From contig JAGCTA010000407.1 in assembly GCA_017963875.1 (NCBI GenBank), forward strand, positions 1 to 20,067: a stretch of DNA of 20,067 bases. Direction: 5' to 3'. The DNA is from Victivallales bacterium (GTDB lineage: Bacteria > Verrucomicrobiota > Lentisphaeria > Oligosphaerales > Oligosphaeraceae). A program made the translations under genes and the position numbers. The notes beneath the pieces were generated by a model, which did no database searches, had not been told where the DNA came from, and saw only the letters and a program-made list of their open reading frames with translations. Below are positions 8,252-15,058 of the stretch, in pieces. Position 1 is the stretch's first letter; each line of letters begins with the position of its first letter.

Positions 8252-9127
8252 ATGTTGTCTGACAATGTCACAATGAAACTCTATATGCAGAATATAGGGC
8301 AGTACCCGCTGGTCAGCACTGAAGAAGAAGTAGAGTTGGCAGCCAAAATCGCCGAGGGGGACACGGAAGCAAGAAGCAAACTGATTCGCAGCAATCTGCG
8401 TCTCGTCGTCAAAATAGCGCATGATTTCAAAGGCTTGGGCTTGCCTTTGCTGGATCTCATTTCAGAAGGAAACATTGGTCTGATGCGCGCCGTCGAGAAA
8501 TTCGACCCGTCCAAAGGTGCGAAACTTTCCAGTTATGCGGCATGGTGGATCAAGCAGTCGATGCGCAGGGCCCTTGCCAACCAGGCAAGAACCATTCGCA
8601 TCCCTGTCCAGTCCGCATCGAAGATTTCCAAAATCCAGTCTGCAAAGCAGAAACTGACAGAGGAAATGGGGCGCGAGCCGACCGACAAGGAAATCGCGGC
8701 GGAAGTTAACTTGACAGAACGTACCGTCACTGGTCTTCGGCTAGGAAAAACCACGACCATCTCGCTTCATGACCCAATTCAGCATGGTGAAGACGGCGAG
8801 TTCCGTGACATCATTCCCGACGACAAGACCACCGCGCCCGATGAACTCGTCCAAGATGAGGAAATCCTCGCCCACATGCTGAAACTCACGGATCGACTTG
8901 AAGAACGTGAAAAAACCATCCTCACGCTGCGCTTTGGTCTGGACGGCCATCATGCTAAGACACTGGAAGAGGTTTCGCAAAGCATCGGGCGTACACGTGA
9001 ACGCGTACGTCAGATTCAAAATCAGGCCCTTGACAAACTCCGCCAAATGCTTGAACAGGACAATATCCTTGAAAACCTCCCCATCGGTACAGGCTATGAG
9101 GAAGACTCCAAACGGAAAAGATCCTGA
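8252..9127 (+). CDS. Sigma-70 family RNA polymerase sigma factor (RpoD/RpoS-type, no region 1.1)
   Basis: A 291-residue sigma factor that directs RNA polymerase to promoters. Region 1.2 is at about 5-38 (LYMQNIGQYPLVSTEEEVELA). Region 2 spans about 43-118, with NLRLVVKIA, DLISEGNIGLMRAVEKFD and the -10-reading SYAAWWIKQSMRRALANQ. Region 3 is at about 119-170, and region 4 at about 205-270 has helix-turn-helix KTLEEVSQSIGRTRERVRQIQ near 236-256. Region 1.1 and the large non-conserved insert of proteobacterial RpoD are absent, so it is either a compact primary factor or a group 2 (RpoS-like) factor; sequence alone does not decide. The start is preceded by AAAGGA at a long 13-base spacing. It is transcribed alone from a strong promoter and ended by a strong terminator. 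Confidence 0.93.
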   Translation: MLSDNVTMKLYMQNIGQYPLVSTEEEVELAAKIAEGDTEARSKLIRSNLRLVVKIAHDFKGLGLPLLDLISEGNIGLMRAVEKFDPSKGAKLSSYAAWWIKQSMRRALANQARTIRIPVQSASKISKIQSAKQKLTEEMGREPTDKEIAAEVNLTERTVTGLRLGKTTTISLHDPIQHGEDGEFRDIIPDDKTTAPDELVQDEEILAHMLKLTDRLEEREKTILTLRFGLDGHHAKTLEEVSQSIGRTRERVRQIQNQALDKLRQMLEQDNILENLPIGTGYEEDSKRKRS

Positions 9128-9266
9128 AACCTTGACCTTTTTCTCACACCTGAATCCATGAAGTACCGTCTTGACGGGCGATTTATTTGTCGAGTCTTGT
9201 CCTCAATTCTCCTAAGAACTCGCCTCGCCATCCGCTCTTCCCGGATTCAAGTCACACTATAAATAA

Positions 9267-9309
9267 AAGCGCTGCTCCCTCATTTTTACGGGCACAGCGC
9301 TTCTTTTTT
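9267..9309 (+). terminator. Rho-independent terminator shared by the convergent sigma factor and propeller genes
   Basis: AAGCGCTG (9267-9274) pairs with CAGCGCTT (9295-9302), followed by a T-run at 9304-9309. On the other strand the same stem is followed by TTTTATTTATA, so it can stop transcription from both sides. The 212 bases between the two genes hold no coding frame I can support. Confidence 0.85.
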
Positions 9310-9339
9310 CCTTAATCCTCTGTGATTCAGAAAACCGAC

Positions 9340-10800
9340 TTATTTCGCCATTCTATCGGACAAATCCATCAGTACGACCATGGATGTAGGTTTTTTACGT
9401 GCGCCAAAATGGATGACTACAGCCACTTGACGGCCATTGGGATTCCATGCGCTTGCGCCGACATAGCAGTGGTCCTGAGGCCTAAGGCCGAGGAACAGAT
9501 TGTCCCGCGCATCTCGCTGATTAAAATAGGTCAGGCGTTTTTTATCAATCCCGTCAGCCGTCATCACCCAAAGTTCAGAACGGAGTTCCTGTTGCCAGCG
9601 ATTTCCTCCCAACCCCATATTCGGCAAGGAAAAACCACGTGAGGAACTCCAAATTATCTTTTTGCCTTTTGGTGAATAACTTCCCCAACGATTCCATCCT
9701 CCCTCGGCCAGACACTTAATTGTATCTCCCTTGAGATTTCTGACATACAAATCCATGACGAACCATGGAACGTTATTCCTGTTGGCACAATACATTACGT
9801 TGCTTCCATCAGGAGAAATGGCACAACTTTCACGGAATGAACCGATTCTACCGTCTGATATTTCCGTGATATTTGCCAGGCGCGGAACCCGGTTGTTCCA
9901 TACGAGATTTCCGATGTACAAGCCACGTTCTCCCCAAATGCTCTTGTCTTTTCCACGACCTTTTACCCCACACCAAAAGACTGTCTTCCCGTCAGCCGAT
10001 GCCGAAGGCGATGACACACCGACAGGGACCGTCGGCGAATACATGAACTGGGTCAAGGGAACGGCCTGCCGTTGACCTAATCCAACGAAAAGATTGCAAT
10101 ACCATCCATTCTGTGGCATGGAAGCCATATAATCCCTGCTAGCAGCATTCTGCTTTGTAAACAAAAACTGCGGCCCTGCCCCAGGAAGCAGACAGACATT
10201 GCCGTAATGCAATGACTGACCATCACGTACACTATCACATAAGATTCGCTCAGGCAACAACTTCGTATCACTGAAAACTGCGGGGACGTCTATTTCTGCA
10301 ACTTCATAGGAACGACGGCGGAACCTATCCACCAGCAGTCTAGTTCCTGTTGCATTCCAGCACAATGTATTAACATCCGTGAAATTCGCTGGAAGACGCC
10401 TGATCCTACTGACCGATATCATTGATGAAGCCAAATCCTCTGGCATGGCAATCTGAGGAGCAACTGGTTTCGGGACCGCCGTCGGTGTCTGAGTCGCTGG
10501 TGCTAATACGGTCGCTGGCGCGGCAACTGGTGCTGGCAACGCTGTTTCTGCCGTGGGCGCGGCGACTGGTGCTGGCAACGCTGTTTCTGCCGCTGGCGCG
10601 GCGACTGGTGCTGGAGCCACTGGTATCACCACATCGTCAGCAGAGAATCCCTGTTCCTCTACTGGCGCAGCCGTCGTTTCCGTGGCTGCCTGTGTCTGAG
10701 TTGACTTTGCCTGTTCCGCCTGCGCCGCTTCCTGTGCAGCCGCTTCAAAGCAGAAACCTACCCAAATTATAAGTAAAATGTTTTTTATTTTTTTATTCAT
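9340..10800 (-). CDS. Exported Ala/Pro-rich protein with PD40/TolB-like beta-propeller domain
   Basis: I chose ATG at 10800 (486 residues) because GGAG lies eight bases upstream and the protein then begins with a clean signal peptide: MNKKIKN, a hydrophobic core, and cleavage near AAAQ at 20-23. An upstream in-frame ATG at 10839 would add 13 residues and hide the signal. After a Q/A/T-rich stretch comes an Ala/Pro linker (about 60-118) built in part from a repeated 13-residue unit of the APVAAP-ETALP type. Residues about 135-486 hold propeller blades of the WD40-like PD40 type (NATGTRLLVDRF, SASADGKTVFW, AISPDGSNVMYCANRN, YSPKGKKIIWSSSR, TADGIDKKRLTYF, WNPNGRQVAVVIHF). It should sit in the periplasm, possibly spanning it by the linker. 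It is not a canonical TolB, having no TolB N-terminal domain or pal/tol neighbours. Function unknown. Confidence 0.83.
   Translation of the reverse strand: MNKKIKNILLIIWVGFCFEAAAQEAAQAEQAKSTQTQAATETTAAPVEEQGFSADDVVIPVAPAPVAAPAAETALPAPVAAPTAETALPAPVAAPATVLAPATQTPTAVPKPVAPQIAMPEDLASSMISVSRIRRLPANFTDVNTLCWNATGTRLLVDRFRRRSYEVAEIDVPAVFSDTKLLPERILCDSVRDGQSLHYGNVCLLPGAGPQFLFTKQNAASRDYMASMPQNGWYCNLFVGLGQRQAVPLTQFMYSPTVPVGVSSPSASADGKTVFWCGVKGRGKDKSIWGERGLYIGNLVWNNRVPRLANITEISDGRIGSFRESCAISPDGSNVMYCANRNNVPWFVMDLYVRNLKGDTIKCLAEGGWNRWGSYSPKGKKIIWSSSRGFSLPNMGLGGNRWQQELRSELWVMTADGIDKKRLTYFNQRDARDNLFLGLRPQDHCYVGASAWNPNGRQVAVVIHFGARKKPTSMVVLMDLSDRMAK
10514..10614. repeat. 39-bp in-frame tandem repeat, about 2.6 copies
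   Basis: Copies start at 10514, 10553 and 10592. The first two full units differ at only a few bases, and the third matches for about 23 bp before diverging. The unit length is a multiple of three, and it encodes the Ala/Pro linker of the propeller protein, so copy number change would lengthen or shorten the linker without frameshift. Confidence 0.85.
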
Positions 10801-10840
10801 GCTCTGGACTCCATTTTTACACGCACTATGGTTTTTCATG

Positions 10841-10868
10841 ATTATACAACGTCTGAAACGTTTTTCAA
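10841..10868 (-). promoter_or_regulatory. Promoter of the beta-propeller gene
   Basis: On the minus strand TTGAAA (complement of 10863-10868), a 16-base spacer and a perfect TATAAT (complement of 10841-10846) lie about 40 bp before the chosen ATG at 10800. An imperfect palindrome TGAAA-N4-TTTCA (10854-10867) overlaps the -35. Confidence 0.65.
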
Positions 10869-10941
10869 ACTCTTATTGCCAAAAAAGCATTAAATGGGAC
10901 TTCTATACTACAAATAAAACAAAGGATAAGACTTTTTCAGT

Positions 10942-10970
10942 TTGAAATTCGATGTTTTCCATATTATTTT
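10942..10970 (+). promoter_or_regulatory. Promoter of the DraG-like/CapA/oxidoreductase operon
   Basis: TTGAAA (10942-10947), a 17-base spacer and TATTTT (10965-10970). Predicted transcription start is near 10977, leaving a leader of about 55 bases. It reads divergently from the propeller gene promoter. Confidence 0.5.
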
Positions 10971-10989
10971 TGTACCTTGTTGTACAAAA
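10968..10989. promoter_or_regulatory. Operator-like palindrome TTTTGTAC-N6-GTACAAAA
   Basis: Perfect 8-base arms at 10968-10975 and 10982-10989 are centred at about 10978, over the predicted transcription start of the operon. A dimeric repressor bound there would block initiation. The half site resembles the TTGTAC arms of AraR-type (GntR-fold) operators, but with six extra bases between the arms. No regulator gene is adjacent. Confidence 0.55.
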
Positions 10990-11031
10990 CTCAAATTCTT
11001 ACCGATAATTTCCATCCAGGAGCATTAGACC

Positions 11032-12540
11032 ATGCAAAAACTATCGCGTTCCGAAATACGTAACAAAATCTACGGTTGTTTTCTAGGAAAGAACATCGGC
11101 GGCACGCTAGGAATGCCATTCGAGGGAACCACGGAAACAAACGATGTCACATTCTACACGCAGAAACTTTCAGGCGTGCCTGTGCCAAACGATGACCTCG
11201 ACCTGCAATTGGTCTGGCTGGCACTCGCTGATTTCTACGGTCTCGAACATTTGACATCCAGACACTTTGGCGAAATGTGGATTGACGCAATCATCGGTCC
11301 ATGGGGCGAATACTCCCATGCGCACTGGAACTGCATGGCGGGATTCATGCCGCCACTGTCAGGTGCTTGTGATAATGACGCATGGAAACTGAGCAACGGA
11401 GCATGGATTCGCAGCGAAATCTGGGCTTGCCTGTTCGCAGGAAGACCCGACAAGGCATTGCATTACGCATGGATGGACGCTTCCGCCGACCATGTGACCG
11501 AAGGCATCTACGCCGAACTGTTCACCACGTCACTGGAGGCTGCGGCATTCTATGAAAGCAACGTTGAAACGCTTGTCCGTATCGCCTGCGGAAATGTTCC
11601 GAAGGACAGCAGAATTCGCAAGGTGGTCGAACTCGTGCTTGATGGCTTCAAGGCTGGTAAGGATTGGAAGCAAGTACGCGATGAGGCCGTCGCCTCAACC
11701 GCCGACATGGGCTGGTTCCAAGCACCATGCAACGTCGCCTTCGTCGTCATCGGCTTGCTTTTTGGCGACGGTGATTTCGGCAAAACCATCTGCACTGCCG
11801 TCAACTGCGGTGACGACACGGACTGCACGGGCGCGACTGCGGGCTCAGTCATGGGCATTATACTCGGCGCGGACGCCATTCCTAAAAAATGGCTTGACCC
11901 TATCGGCGACAGCATCGCCTCCTGCTCATTCAACCGCTTCTCGATCCCCGTTGACGTTCCCAAAACTGTCACCGAACTGACTGATCGAATCATGGCCATC
12001 AGGGACATGCAGTGCATCCGAGATCCCGCATTCGATATTCCGCAGGAGTCTTTTACCGACACCACGGCCACCGAGGCCATCTGGGCGCGATCAAGTTATG
12101 AATTGCGCTTTAACCTCCTTTTCGCCGAACTTGGAATCGATTACCTGCAAGGGCCATATCTCACGCCTGGGCAGCCCTGCCCACTTCGCCTCACCATCCG
12201 CGACGGCATCGCGGGTGCTCAGAACCTTCGTTTCCACTGGGTTCTCCCCGAAGGCTGGAGCAGCAGCAACGGCACCGACTACGTCCTTGGCAACAGAAAC
12301 TACTGCACCAGCGCCTTCGAATGCGATATAATCCCCCCTGAAACGCTTAACGGTGCCATGTCCTATCTAACGCTTGAGGTCCGCACAGATGTCCGTCAGG
12401 CCCCCGCGCTCGTCAGTGTTCCCTTCCGAAGAAAAGGCGCATACACCTTTGTCAAAGCCGTCGCAGACACATCAACTGCGGCGTATGATAAACTGAAGGC
12501 CGTCAGCAGACGAGTCAATTCATTTAAACAAAACCAGTGA
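11032..12540 (+). CDS. Divergent ADP-ribosylglycohydrolase (DraG/ARH, PF03747) family protein with C-terminal beta-sandwich
   Basis: A 502-residue protein; AGGAG lies nine bases before the ATG. Residues about 8-330 fit the all-helical ARH fold, which uses a two-metal site to break N-glycosidic bonds of ADP-ribose. Visible site residues are E31 (MPFEG), the first metal motif as N53-D-D-L-D57, and G260-D-D-T-D-C-T-G-A268 near the end of the domain. The usual first motif is T-D-D-T; here it is N-D-D-L-D, typical of a bacterial side group whose substrate is unknown. Residues about 360-490 form an extra beta-rich domain not found in DraG. It has no signal peptide. It heads a co-directional operon with a CapA-like and a Gfo/Idh/MocA gene and lies far from any ADP-ribosyltransferase, so a catabolic N-glycosidase role is more likely than protein de-ADP-ribosylation. 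That role is inference. Confidence 0.85.
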   Translation: MQKLSRSEIRNKIYGCFLGKNIGGTLGMPFEGTTETNDVTFYTQKLSGVPVPNDDLDLQLVWLALADFYGLEHLTSRHFGEMWIDAIIGPWGEYSHAHWNCMAGFMPPLSGACDNDAWKLSNGAWIRSEIWACLFAGRPDKALHYAWMDASADHVTEGIYAELFTTSLEAAAFYESNVETLVRIACGNVPKDSRIRKVVELVLDGFKAGKDWKQVRDEAVASTADMGWFQAPCNVAFVVIGLLFGDGDFGKTICTAVNCGDDTDCTGATAGSVMGIILGADAIPKKWLDPIGDSIASCSFNRFSIPVDVPKTVTELTDRIMAIRDMQCIRDPAFDIPQESFTDTTATEAIWARSSYELRFNLLFAELGIDYLQGPYLTPGQPCPLRLTIRDGIAGAQNLRFHWVLPEGWSSSNGTDYVLGNRNYCTSAFECDIIPPETLNGAMSYLTLEVRTDVRQAPALVSVPFRRKGAYTFVKAVADTSTAAYDKLKAVSRRVNSFKQNQ

Positions 12541-12583
12541 ACGACAACAAACCGTCCAAAACACAACAAGCGGAGACAAATAC

Positions 12584-13846
12584 ATGAAAATCAACTCAAA
12601 CGGCACGATTGACATCAGAAAAGCCCTAGACGACAATACTGTCAATATCTTTTTGACTGGTGACGCGAATCCGCGTTTTTCAGGCGAAGAACGCGTTCTG
12701 GCTGGCGAATCCCCCAGCATCCTTGCGCCGATGCGCCCTTATTTCCAGGCGGCAGACCTCTCCATTACGCAGTTTGAAACCGTCCTCACAACAGACGACA
12801 CGCCGATTATCAAAAGCGGGCCGAACCTGAAAAACGATCCTGGAACCATCGAATTCTTCCGCGAATGGAACGGCGATGTCTGCCTCATGGCCAACAACCA
12901 TACGGGAGACTTCGGTTCCAAACCGCTTATGGACACGCTGGACATCATCCACAAGGCGGGGTTCAAGACGGTCGGAGCTGGAAAGAATCTCGAAGAGGCC
13001 TATCAGCCGCTGATAGTCGAGCGCTTCGGCATTACCATCGGCATACTCAATTTCTGCGAAACAGAATTTGGCGGCGCACTTGCCGACAAGCCTGGTTCGG
13101 CGACACTCAACCCAATGCTCAATGTCCGCCAAATCATGAAACTCCGCCCGCAGGTTGACGTTCTGCTTGTGGTCACACACGGCGGCAACGAACAGGACCC
13201 ATTCCCAAGCCCGCGCGTTGTCGATATGCTCCACACATTTGCGGATGTTGGCGCGGACATGGTCGTCAATATTCACACGCACTGCCCCCAGGGAATCGAA
13301 ATCTGGAACGGCAAGCCGATTGTCTATTCACTTGGCAATTTCTACTTCCCACCATGGCCTCAATTGGCCGAGAAAATGCAGGAGGACAATTTCTGGCTCA
13401 CGGGATACTGCGTCCAGTTCACCGTTGACAAAAAAGGCTGCTCCTCACTCAAAGTCGTCCCAACGCATTTCGAGAAGGATGGTTCGAATGTCCATCCGCT
13501 CACAGGTTCGCAACATAATGGCTTTATCAAGCATTTGCAAGAGATTTCCGATGTCATTGCAGACGAGACACTTCTGAAGCAACTCCACGAATGCTGGTGT
13601 GCGCAGAGCAGTTATGTCCACAGCATTACCAATCCACGATGGACCGACGATGATTTCTTCAAGAACGCCAAAGACCCTGAAACGAGAAAAAAGGTCATCT
13701 TCCTCCGCAACCTCATCACTTGTGAAGCACATCACGAACTACTCAAGACATTTTTCCTTTTGTACGAACAAGTCCGCGTTGACGATGCACTGAAACTTCA
13801 GGAATTTATCAAGAAATACAGCACCGCGCCTTTCATGTTGCAGTAA
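12584..13846 (+). CDS. CapA/PGA_cap-family metallophosphoesterase-fold protein, cytoplasmic
   Basis: A 420-residue protein with GGAG eight bases before the ATG, starting 43 bp after the upstream gene. It matches the CapA family (PF09587, calcineurin-like fold): GD at 26-27, FE at 64-65 in place of the usual NLE, MANNHTGDFG at 102-111, H199-GG-N-E203 in place of the usual HWG-E, and H231-T-H233 followed by NGKPIVYSLGNF. Classical CapA takes part in poly-gamma-glutamate synthesis or export and is membrane-anchored. Here there is no membrane segment or signal peptide, and no capB/capC neighbour, so capsule synthesis is unlikely. A residue tail from about 290 to 420 is helical and not part of the core family. 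In its operon it may hydrolyse a phosphate, ester or amide of a small sugar compound; that is inference. Confidence 0.83.
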   Translation: MKINSNGTIDIRKALDDNTVNIFLTGDANPRFSGEERVLAGESPSILAPMRPYFQAADLSITQFETVLTTDDTPIIKSGPNLKNDPGTIEFFREWNGDVCLMANNHTGDFGSKPLMDTLDIIHKAGFKTVGAGKNLEEAYQPLIVERFGITIGILNFCETEFGGALADKPGSATLNPMLNVRQIMKLRPQVDVLLVVTHGGNEQDPFPSPRVVDMLHTFADVGADMVVNIHTHCPQGIEIWNGKPIVYSLGNFYFPPWPQLAEKMQEDNFWLTGYCVQFTVDKKGCSSLKVVPTHFEKDGSNVHPLTGSQHNGFIKHLQEISDVIADETLLKQLHECWCAQSSYVHSITNPRWTDDDFFKNAKDPETRKKVIFLRNLITCEAHHELLKTFFLLYEQVRVDDALKLQEFIKKYSTAPFMLQ

Positions 13847-13870
13847 GCGACGGAGATCGCCGTTGCTTAC
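13843..13870 (+). other. Intercistronic hairpin spanning the CapA-like stop codon
   Basis: GTAAGCGACGG (13843-13853) pairs with CCGTTGCTTAC (13860-13870) over 11 positions including one G-T pair, around a six-base loop. The stop codon TAA lies inside the left arm. No T-run follows directly. A second weaker stem, ACAAAG (13871-13876)/CTTTGT (13888-13893), follows at once, just before the next gene's AGGAG. Confidence 0.6.
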
Positions 13871-13909
13871 ACAAAGCACGAAACACTCTTTGTTTTCATA
13901 GGAGACTCA

Positions 13910-14971
13910 ATGACACAGACATACCATAAAGTTGGGTTCATCGCATTTGGACAGCGAGGACAGCAGTTGGCTGAGACGCTCATTAATTTCCTTCCAGAGT
14001 ACGGCTGTCCAGCCGCAATCGCAGACCTGCGGAAGGATCCAGTTGTCTCACCGCTATTCTCATTCCGCTGCCCCAACATACCGAAGTTCACGGACTACCA
14101 TGACCTCCTGAAGATGGACGAAATTGATTCCGTTGTCATTTCCACCTATGAAGACACTCACGTCCAGATAGTGAAAGACGCCATCGAAGCAGGAAAGGCA
14201 GTCTATTGCGAGAAGCCGATTGTTCCTGACCTGAAATCGGCGGAGGAACTCTACAAATTTGTGACATCGCGAGACTGCTTTTTCAAAATCGGGCTCAACC
14301 TCCCCAACTTTCCTGTGTCTCTGAAACTGAAGGAACTCCTTGACAAGAAGACGATTGGCGATTTGATTATGGTGCGCAACGCCACAGATGTCGGCCAGGG
14401 CTTCGCCCGCAACTTCCTCATCAACAAGTTCTCCTGCAAGCGTGGCAACTTCATCACCGCCAAACTGACCCACGATACAGACTTACTGCAATATCTAAAC
14501 GGCTCGTATGCGGAGACCGTCTGGGGAAAGACCGCCAATTTTATATGGCGACGTCATGGCGAACCGCCAATGACCGACGACACCGCCGTCATGGCGGGCG
14601 TCCTCAACAACGGCGTGATGTTCCAACAATCGCTGACAAGTTGCGGTTCAAAGTATGAGCGCAACATTCATTTCTTCGGGACAAATGGCGAAATCATCGC
14701 CGAAATCCACGGTGACAGCGTCCTCGTGCGCTACGCTAACGGCTTGGAGGAGAAGGTCCCCGCGCCAAATCTCAGCGGCGGTGGACACTGTGGAGCAGAC
14801 ATGCTCACTCTCCGCGCCTTCTTCGACTACATCGACAACGGCGTCCCAAAGCCAAGCGATCCTGAACGCATCCTCTCCAGCGTCATGATTCCAATGGCGG
14901 CTATCGAGAACAAACTTGTCCAGACAGGCGAATGGTACCGCTCAATTGTTAAGAACGAAAACAAGCAGTGA
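13910..14971 (+). CDS. Gfo/Idh/MocA-family NAD(P)-dependent oxidoreductase
   Basis: A 353-residue enzyme with AGGAG five bases before the ATG. The N-terminal Rossmann fold begins KVGFIAFGQRGQQL (residues 7-20), with a variant glycine motif. The STYEDTH segment (78-84) and the family's C-E-K-P (100-103, catalytic-type K102) follow. H188-D-T-D191 in THDTDLLQYL is the usual His-Asp pair of the second domain. Such enzymes oxidise or reduce a hydroxyl/keto group of sugars, inositols or their derivatives with NAD(P). The exact substrate cannot be read from sequence. It is the last gene of the operon, separated by 63 bp with hairpins from the CapA-like gene, so its level could be set separately. It ends facing the purine permease gene. 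Confidence 0.9.
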   Translation: MTQTYHKVGFIAFGQRGQQLAETLINFLPEYGCPAAIADLRKDPVVSPLFSFRCPNIPKFTDYHDLLKMDEIDSVVISTYEDTHVQIVKDAIEAGKAVYCEKPIVPDLKSAEELYKFVTSRDCFFKIGLNLPNFPVSLKLKELLDKKTIGDLIMVRNATDVGQGFARNFLINKFSCKRGNFITAKLTHDTDLLQYLNGSYAETVWGKTANFIWRRHGEPPMTDDTAVMAGVLNNGVMFQQSLTSCGSKYERNIHFFGTNGEIIAEIHGDSVLVRYANGLEEKVPAPNLSGGGHCGADMLTLRAFFDYIDNGVPKPSDPERILSSVMIPMAAIENKLVQTGEWYRSIVKNENKQ

Positions 14972-14974
14972 TTA

Positions 14975-15011
14975 CTTGTCCTGTGTCTCGAGTCAAGCCC
15001 GAGATGCAGGC
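14975..15011. repeat. Hairpin repeat between convergent operons, related to 7971-8007 in reverse orientation
   Basis: CCTG-tg-TCTCG (14980-14990) pairs with CGAGA-tg-CAGG (15000-15010) around a nine-base loop, with a two-base mismatch in the stem. Its reverse complement matches 7971-8007 at 27 of 37 positions by my hand alignment, the block TCTCGGGCT and the GAGACA arm being shared. It probably serves as a shared 3' boundary for both operons, although neither side has a T-run. The remaining bases to 15058 hold only a weak bulged stem near 15014-15034. Confidence 0.5.
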
Positions 15012-15058
15012 AAGCCAGTGGCATAAACTGCGGCTCACGGTAATTCTTCCCCCGTTTG

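Noticed and set aside
9166..9192. Small CCGT/ACGG stem after the sigma factor gene as a first terminator
   Set aside because: The stem is only four to five pairs with a very small loop, and a far stronger terminator lies at 9267-9309.
10514..10614. Repeat array as a possible CRISPR
   Set aside because: The units are directly adjacent, in frame within a coding sequence, with no unique spacers and no cas genes.
10854..10867. TGAAACGTTTTTCA as a catabolite-repression (cre-like/LacI-type) operator
   Set aside because: Only the outer five bases of each arm pair, and the central CG is off-centre by one base, so it does not fit the LacI-type pattern. It may just be the -35 region.
11032..12540. 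DraG-like protein as part of a toxin-antitoxin or anti-phage ADP-ribosylation system
   Set aside because: No ADP-ribosyltransferase, toxin or defence gene is nearby; the neighbours are metabolic enzymes and the metal motif is divergent.
12680..13282. Minus-strand open frame of 200 codons
   Set aside because: It is a shadow of the CapA-like gene with no domain or start signal.
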